Shown here piece by piece: positions 5,610 to 7,503 of a stretch of 7,503 nucleotides of DNA. This DNA is from an archaeon (GTDB lineage Archaea; Thermoproteota; Nitrososphaeria; Nitrososphaerales; Nitrosopumilaceae). The stretch is from NCBI GenBank assembly GCA_021824845.1, contig JAKAJY010000151.1, positions 1 through 7,503 on the forward strand, read 5' to 3'. Positions within the stretch are counted from its first letter, which is position 1. Each line of letters begins with the position of its first letter. Under the pieces are notes generated by a model, which was given only the letters and a program-made list of their open reading frames with translations, did not search any database and was not told the DNA's origin. A program made the translations under genes and the position numbers.

Positions 5610-6754
5610 ATAGGACGTTACTGATCCTGAATGTAACAGGACTATTAATTGGAATATCATATGGAATACACAATCCAATTGTTCCAATTTTTGCCAAAAA
5701 CGAGATAGGAGCATCATATGCGGAGTTGGGACTGATTGGCCTTGCCAATTTCATCCCGTACATGTTCATCCCGGTTTTTGTCGGAATGCTGGTTCATCGA
5801 TTCAACAATGGTAGGCTATTATGCATCGGGGTTGTGATAAACACGGCATCAGTGTTTTTGTTGTCCCTAGCAAGGACCGTTCCCGAAGTAATGGCATTGC
5901 GAGCAGTAACCGGAATTGCGCATGCGTTTTTTTGGCCCCCAGCTGAGGCCATCATATCTAATGCGAGTGAGTCAAGCGCTCGGGTCAAGAACATCTCTCG
6001 GTTTACGGGATTTTTTGTTGCAGGCTTTATGATTGGGCCATTGATTGGCACCTTTTTGCTTGATGGACTGGATGTATCATATAGAATGTTATTCCAGATT
6101 GCAACCTTTGTTATGGCATCTTCGATAATTTTTGCATTACAGCTGACAAAAAAACAAACACAAACCAACCATACAACATTTTCATTTTCCGCAATAAAGC
6201 AGGTGGTAAAATTTCCGGTTGTCATCATGATTCTGATTTATTGTGCATCCTCGTTTGGGATGATTCTGACCATATATCCTGCATTTTTGAATGATCGGTC
6301 CATGTCGGCAACAGATATTGAGATCTTGTTTTTTGTCTTTGGTGCATCCCGTGTTGTGACTCTGGCATTAACGGACAGGCTTGCGCGCCACACCGCAATG
6401 ACTTTGGTATCATCTACAAGCACCATAGCTGCAGGCCTTGCCATTTCTTTTCTATCAGATAGCATCTTGGAGTTTTCCCTGGCAATGCTGTTAATGGGAT
6501 TTGGGTTTTCCATAATATTCCCACTAACACTGGAAATAATACTACGCAAGACTCCAAAGGAGAATGTTGGAATCACAATTGGTGCATACGAGACAACATT
6601 TGGCATGGGCTGGTCAATTGGGCCAATCGCCGCTGGATTGATCTCGGAATTTTCTGGAAACGCTACACCCTACTTGGCGTTTTTTGCACTGGGAATCGGA
6701 ATCACTGCAATCAGTGCCATAAAGAGAAAGGCACTAGAGCCAAACACCGCTTAG
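5606..6754 (+). CDS. Major facilitator superfamily transporter
   Basis: The 382-residue integral membrane protein has about twelve predicted helices in two halves, with a hydrophilic central loop at about 181-197 (TKKQTQTNHTT). MFS marks include the loop 2-3 motif GMLVHRFNNGR (60-70), in which His64 stands where Asp is usual; GIAHAFFWPPAEA (103-115) in helix 4; GFMIGPLIGTF (140-150), resembling the antiporter motif C of helix 5; and its second-half counterpart GMGWSIGPIAAGL (333-345). The motif C-like sequence points towards a proton-coupled efflux-type carrier, but the substrate cannot be deduced. The start overlaps the methyltransferase stop by ATGA. The TAG stop shares TTAG with the convergent surface-protein gene, leaving no intergenic terminator. 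Confidence 0.93.
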   Translation: MNRTLLILNVTGLLIGISYGIHNPIVPIFAKNEIGASYAELGLIGLANFIPYMFIPVFVGMLVHRFNNGRLLCIGVVINTASVFLLSLARTVPEVMALRAVTGIAHAFFWPPAEAIISNASESSARVKNISRFTGFFVAGFMIGPLIGTFLLDGLDVSYRMLFQIATFVMASSIIFALQLTKKQTQTNHTTFSFSAIKQVVKFPVVIMILIYCASSFGMILTIYPAFLNDRSMSATDIEILFFVFGASRVVTLALTDRLARHTAMTLVSSTSTIAAGLAISFLSDSILEFSLAMLLMGFGFSIIFPLTLEIILRKTPKENVGITIGAYETTFGMGWSIGPIAAGLISEFSGNATPYLAFFALGIGITAISAIKRKALEPNTA

Positions 6755-7503
6755 AACTTTACGTATTTTCGTAGTTTTAGTATTATGATGGCTGGTGCGA
6801 CAAAATACATTCCAACATTCATTAGAATGATCCCAATGCCATATCCCAACATCTCTTGCTCAGAATTAATATCAACATAATTCAGAATTGATAGGGTGGA
6901 TAGTATTGGGGTTATGGTGGTTCTGATTATTTCCTTGAATAGCGGACTTTGTCGTTCTAGGTCTGCCACTGCAGGACTGAAGGCATAGTAAAAGTCATTG
7001 AATGATGTCATGAATGTGGTGCCTGAGCCAGTACTAAACAGAACATTGTCTCGAACTTCCCTTAGCATCTGTACTTGTGGTGCAAGCTCTGTCCCAAATG
7101 CCGCGGTTGCAATTGCACACTGGCCGATTCCTTCCTTTTTGTCTAAGACGCAGACGCCGTTTTCTGCATGAGTTCCTGGGCCGCAAGCACTTGCCGGTGT
7201 TGGTGCATCCACTCCCACAATATCATAGATGGTATCGTCTGGGAAGTTTTTATCAAACCATTCCTTGTATGCTGGCTCGTTGTTGTATCTGTCAATGTAT
7301 GATTGTGGATCCTTGGTAGGGTCTGGGAATCCTGGAATGTGTGTCTTTTTTGGACCCGTAGTCTCTTCTGGCTCTGCAACAGGTTCCGCTACTGGCTCCG
7401 GTTCCGGCTCCACAGCTGGTGCTACAATGCATGTCTGTGATGCTTCATCAAATATTGTTCCGGTTCCACATTTTGGTGCGACCGGTGTTGGTGCAGCTGG
7501 TGG
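6751..7503 (-). CDS. CFI-box surface protein with CGxGT motifs and C-terminal membrane anchor; N-terminus off the right edge
   Basis: The frame is open from the right edge (250 codons visible), so GTG 7413 is not a convincing start and the gene is partial. In order, it has a Pro/Ala-rich stretch; a cysteine motif CGTGTIFDEASQTC (12-25 of the visible part); a Pro-Glu linker (31-47); DPQSYIDRYNNEPAYKEWFD (65-84), a segment I associate with thaumarchaeal surface proteins; a second motif CGPGTHAENGVC (107-118); then CAIATAAFGTELAPQVQMLR (129-148) and YYAFSPAVADL. The last two match the CFI-box-CTERM domain (CFIATAAYGSxLAPxVxxLR), here with Ala in place of Phe. Helices at about 192-210 and 218-243 and the basic tail KLRKYVKF suggest membrane anchoring with the body outside. 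Function unknown; an adhesion or envelope role is inference. Confidence 0.85.
   Translation of the reverse strand, partial: PPAAPTPVAPKCGTGTIFDEASQTCIVAPAVEPEPEPVAEPVAEPEETTGPKKTHIPGFPDPTKDPQSYIDRYNNEPAYKEWFDKNFPDDTIYDIVGVDAPTPASACGPGTHAENGVCVLDKKEGIGQCAIATAAFGTELAPQVQMLREVRDNVLFSTGSGTTFMTSFNDFYYAFSPAVADLERQSPLFKEIIRTTITPILSTLSILNYVDINSEQEMLGYGIGIILMNVGMYFVAPAIIILKLRKYVKF
7363..7413 (-). repeat. Pro-Glu low-complexity repeat inside the surface protein gene
   Basis: The encoded stretch VEPEPEPVAEPVAEPEE consists of EP and EPVA units, mirrored at DNA level by repeated GGTTCCG/GGCTCCG units on the plus strand. Such linkers usually hold extracellular domains apart. The unit count could vary between strains by slippage. 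Confidence 0.7.

Noticed and set aside
5416..6606. Several minus-strand frames of 83-144 codons opposite the methyltransferase and transporter
   Set aside because: All lie inside two well-supported genes, and none has a motif or promoter-like sequence that I could see.
7411..7413. GTG 7413 as the start of the surface protein
   Set aside because: The frame stays open to the window edge and upstream codons encode a matching CGxGT cysteine motif, so the gene continues outside.
1..7503. Mobile element, CRISPR array, defence system or tRNA
   Set aside because: No direct-repeat arrays, terminal inverted repeats, transposase or nuclease motifs, or tRNA-like sequences were seen; gene content is housekeeping.

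Overview
The window reads as ordinary core genome of an ammonia-oxidising archaeon of the Nitrososphaerota (Thaumarchaeota), most likely the Nitrosopumilaceae. The evidence is an archaeal 20S proteasome alpha subunit, an archaeal-type glutamate dehydrogenase, an ADP-forming acyl-CoA synthetase beta module, an F420-type PPOX protein, a CFI-box surface protein with CGxGT cysteine motifs, and TATA boxes 25-35 bp before start codons with almost no Shine-Dalgarno sequence. The moderately low GC and protein style recall Nitrosotenuis or Nitrosarchaeum, but the genus is a guess. I see no rRNA, tRNA, CRISPR, insertion sequence, phage or defence genes.

Layout. Positions 1-3191 are all on the minus strand. 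In transcription order they are glutamate dehydrogenase (3191-1920), a small membrane-anchored LEA14-like protein (1864-1346) coupled by an ATGA overlap to a stand-alone class I glutamine amidotransferase (1349-672), and the 5' part of an ADP-forming acyl-CoA synthetase beta module (629 to beyond the left edge). A divergent promoter region (3192-3274) separates gdhA from a plus-strand PPOX/F420 protein (3275-3643). That gene converges on a winged-helix regulator (4023-3640), which is divergent from psmA (4148-4876). A UbiE/MenG-like methyltransferase (4920-5609) and a major facilitator transporter (5606-6754) follow on the plus strand, joined by an ATGA overlap. The transporter converges on a partial CFI-box surface protein (minus strand, 6751 to beyond the right edge).

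The DNA is very compact and no gene-free stretch exceeds 124 bp. Both convergent pairs overlap at a shared TTAG tetranucleotide, and two same-strand pairs overlap by ATGA. Candidate TATA boxes lie 25-35 bp before the chosen starts of seven genes. This pattern argues for leaderless or near-leaderless mRNAs and decides two starts: a TTG for gdhA, and ATG 4148/4151 rather than TTG 4121 for psmA.

The genes cover nitrogen assimilation (gdhA, perhaps the amidotransferase), acyl-CoA/ADP energy metabolism, protein turnover, probable quinone methylation, transport and the cell surface. They do not form one pathway. No clearly new multi-gene system is visible. The best leads are the paired LEA-like/amidotransferase unit, the methyltransferase/transporter unit, the symmetric AGATCT sites between gdhA and the PPOX gene, GATC near most predicted transcription starts, and the TTAG-overlapped convergent ends.
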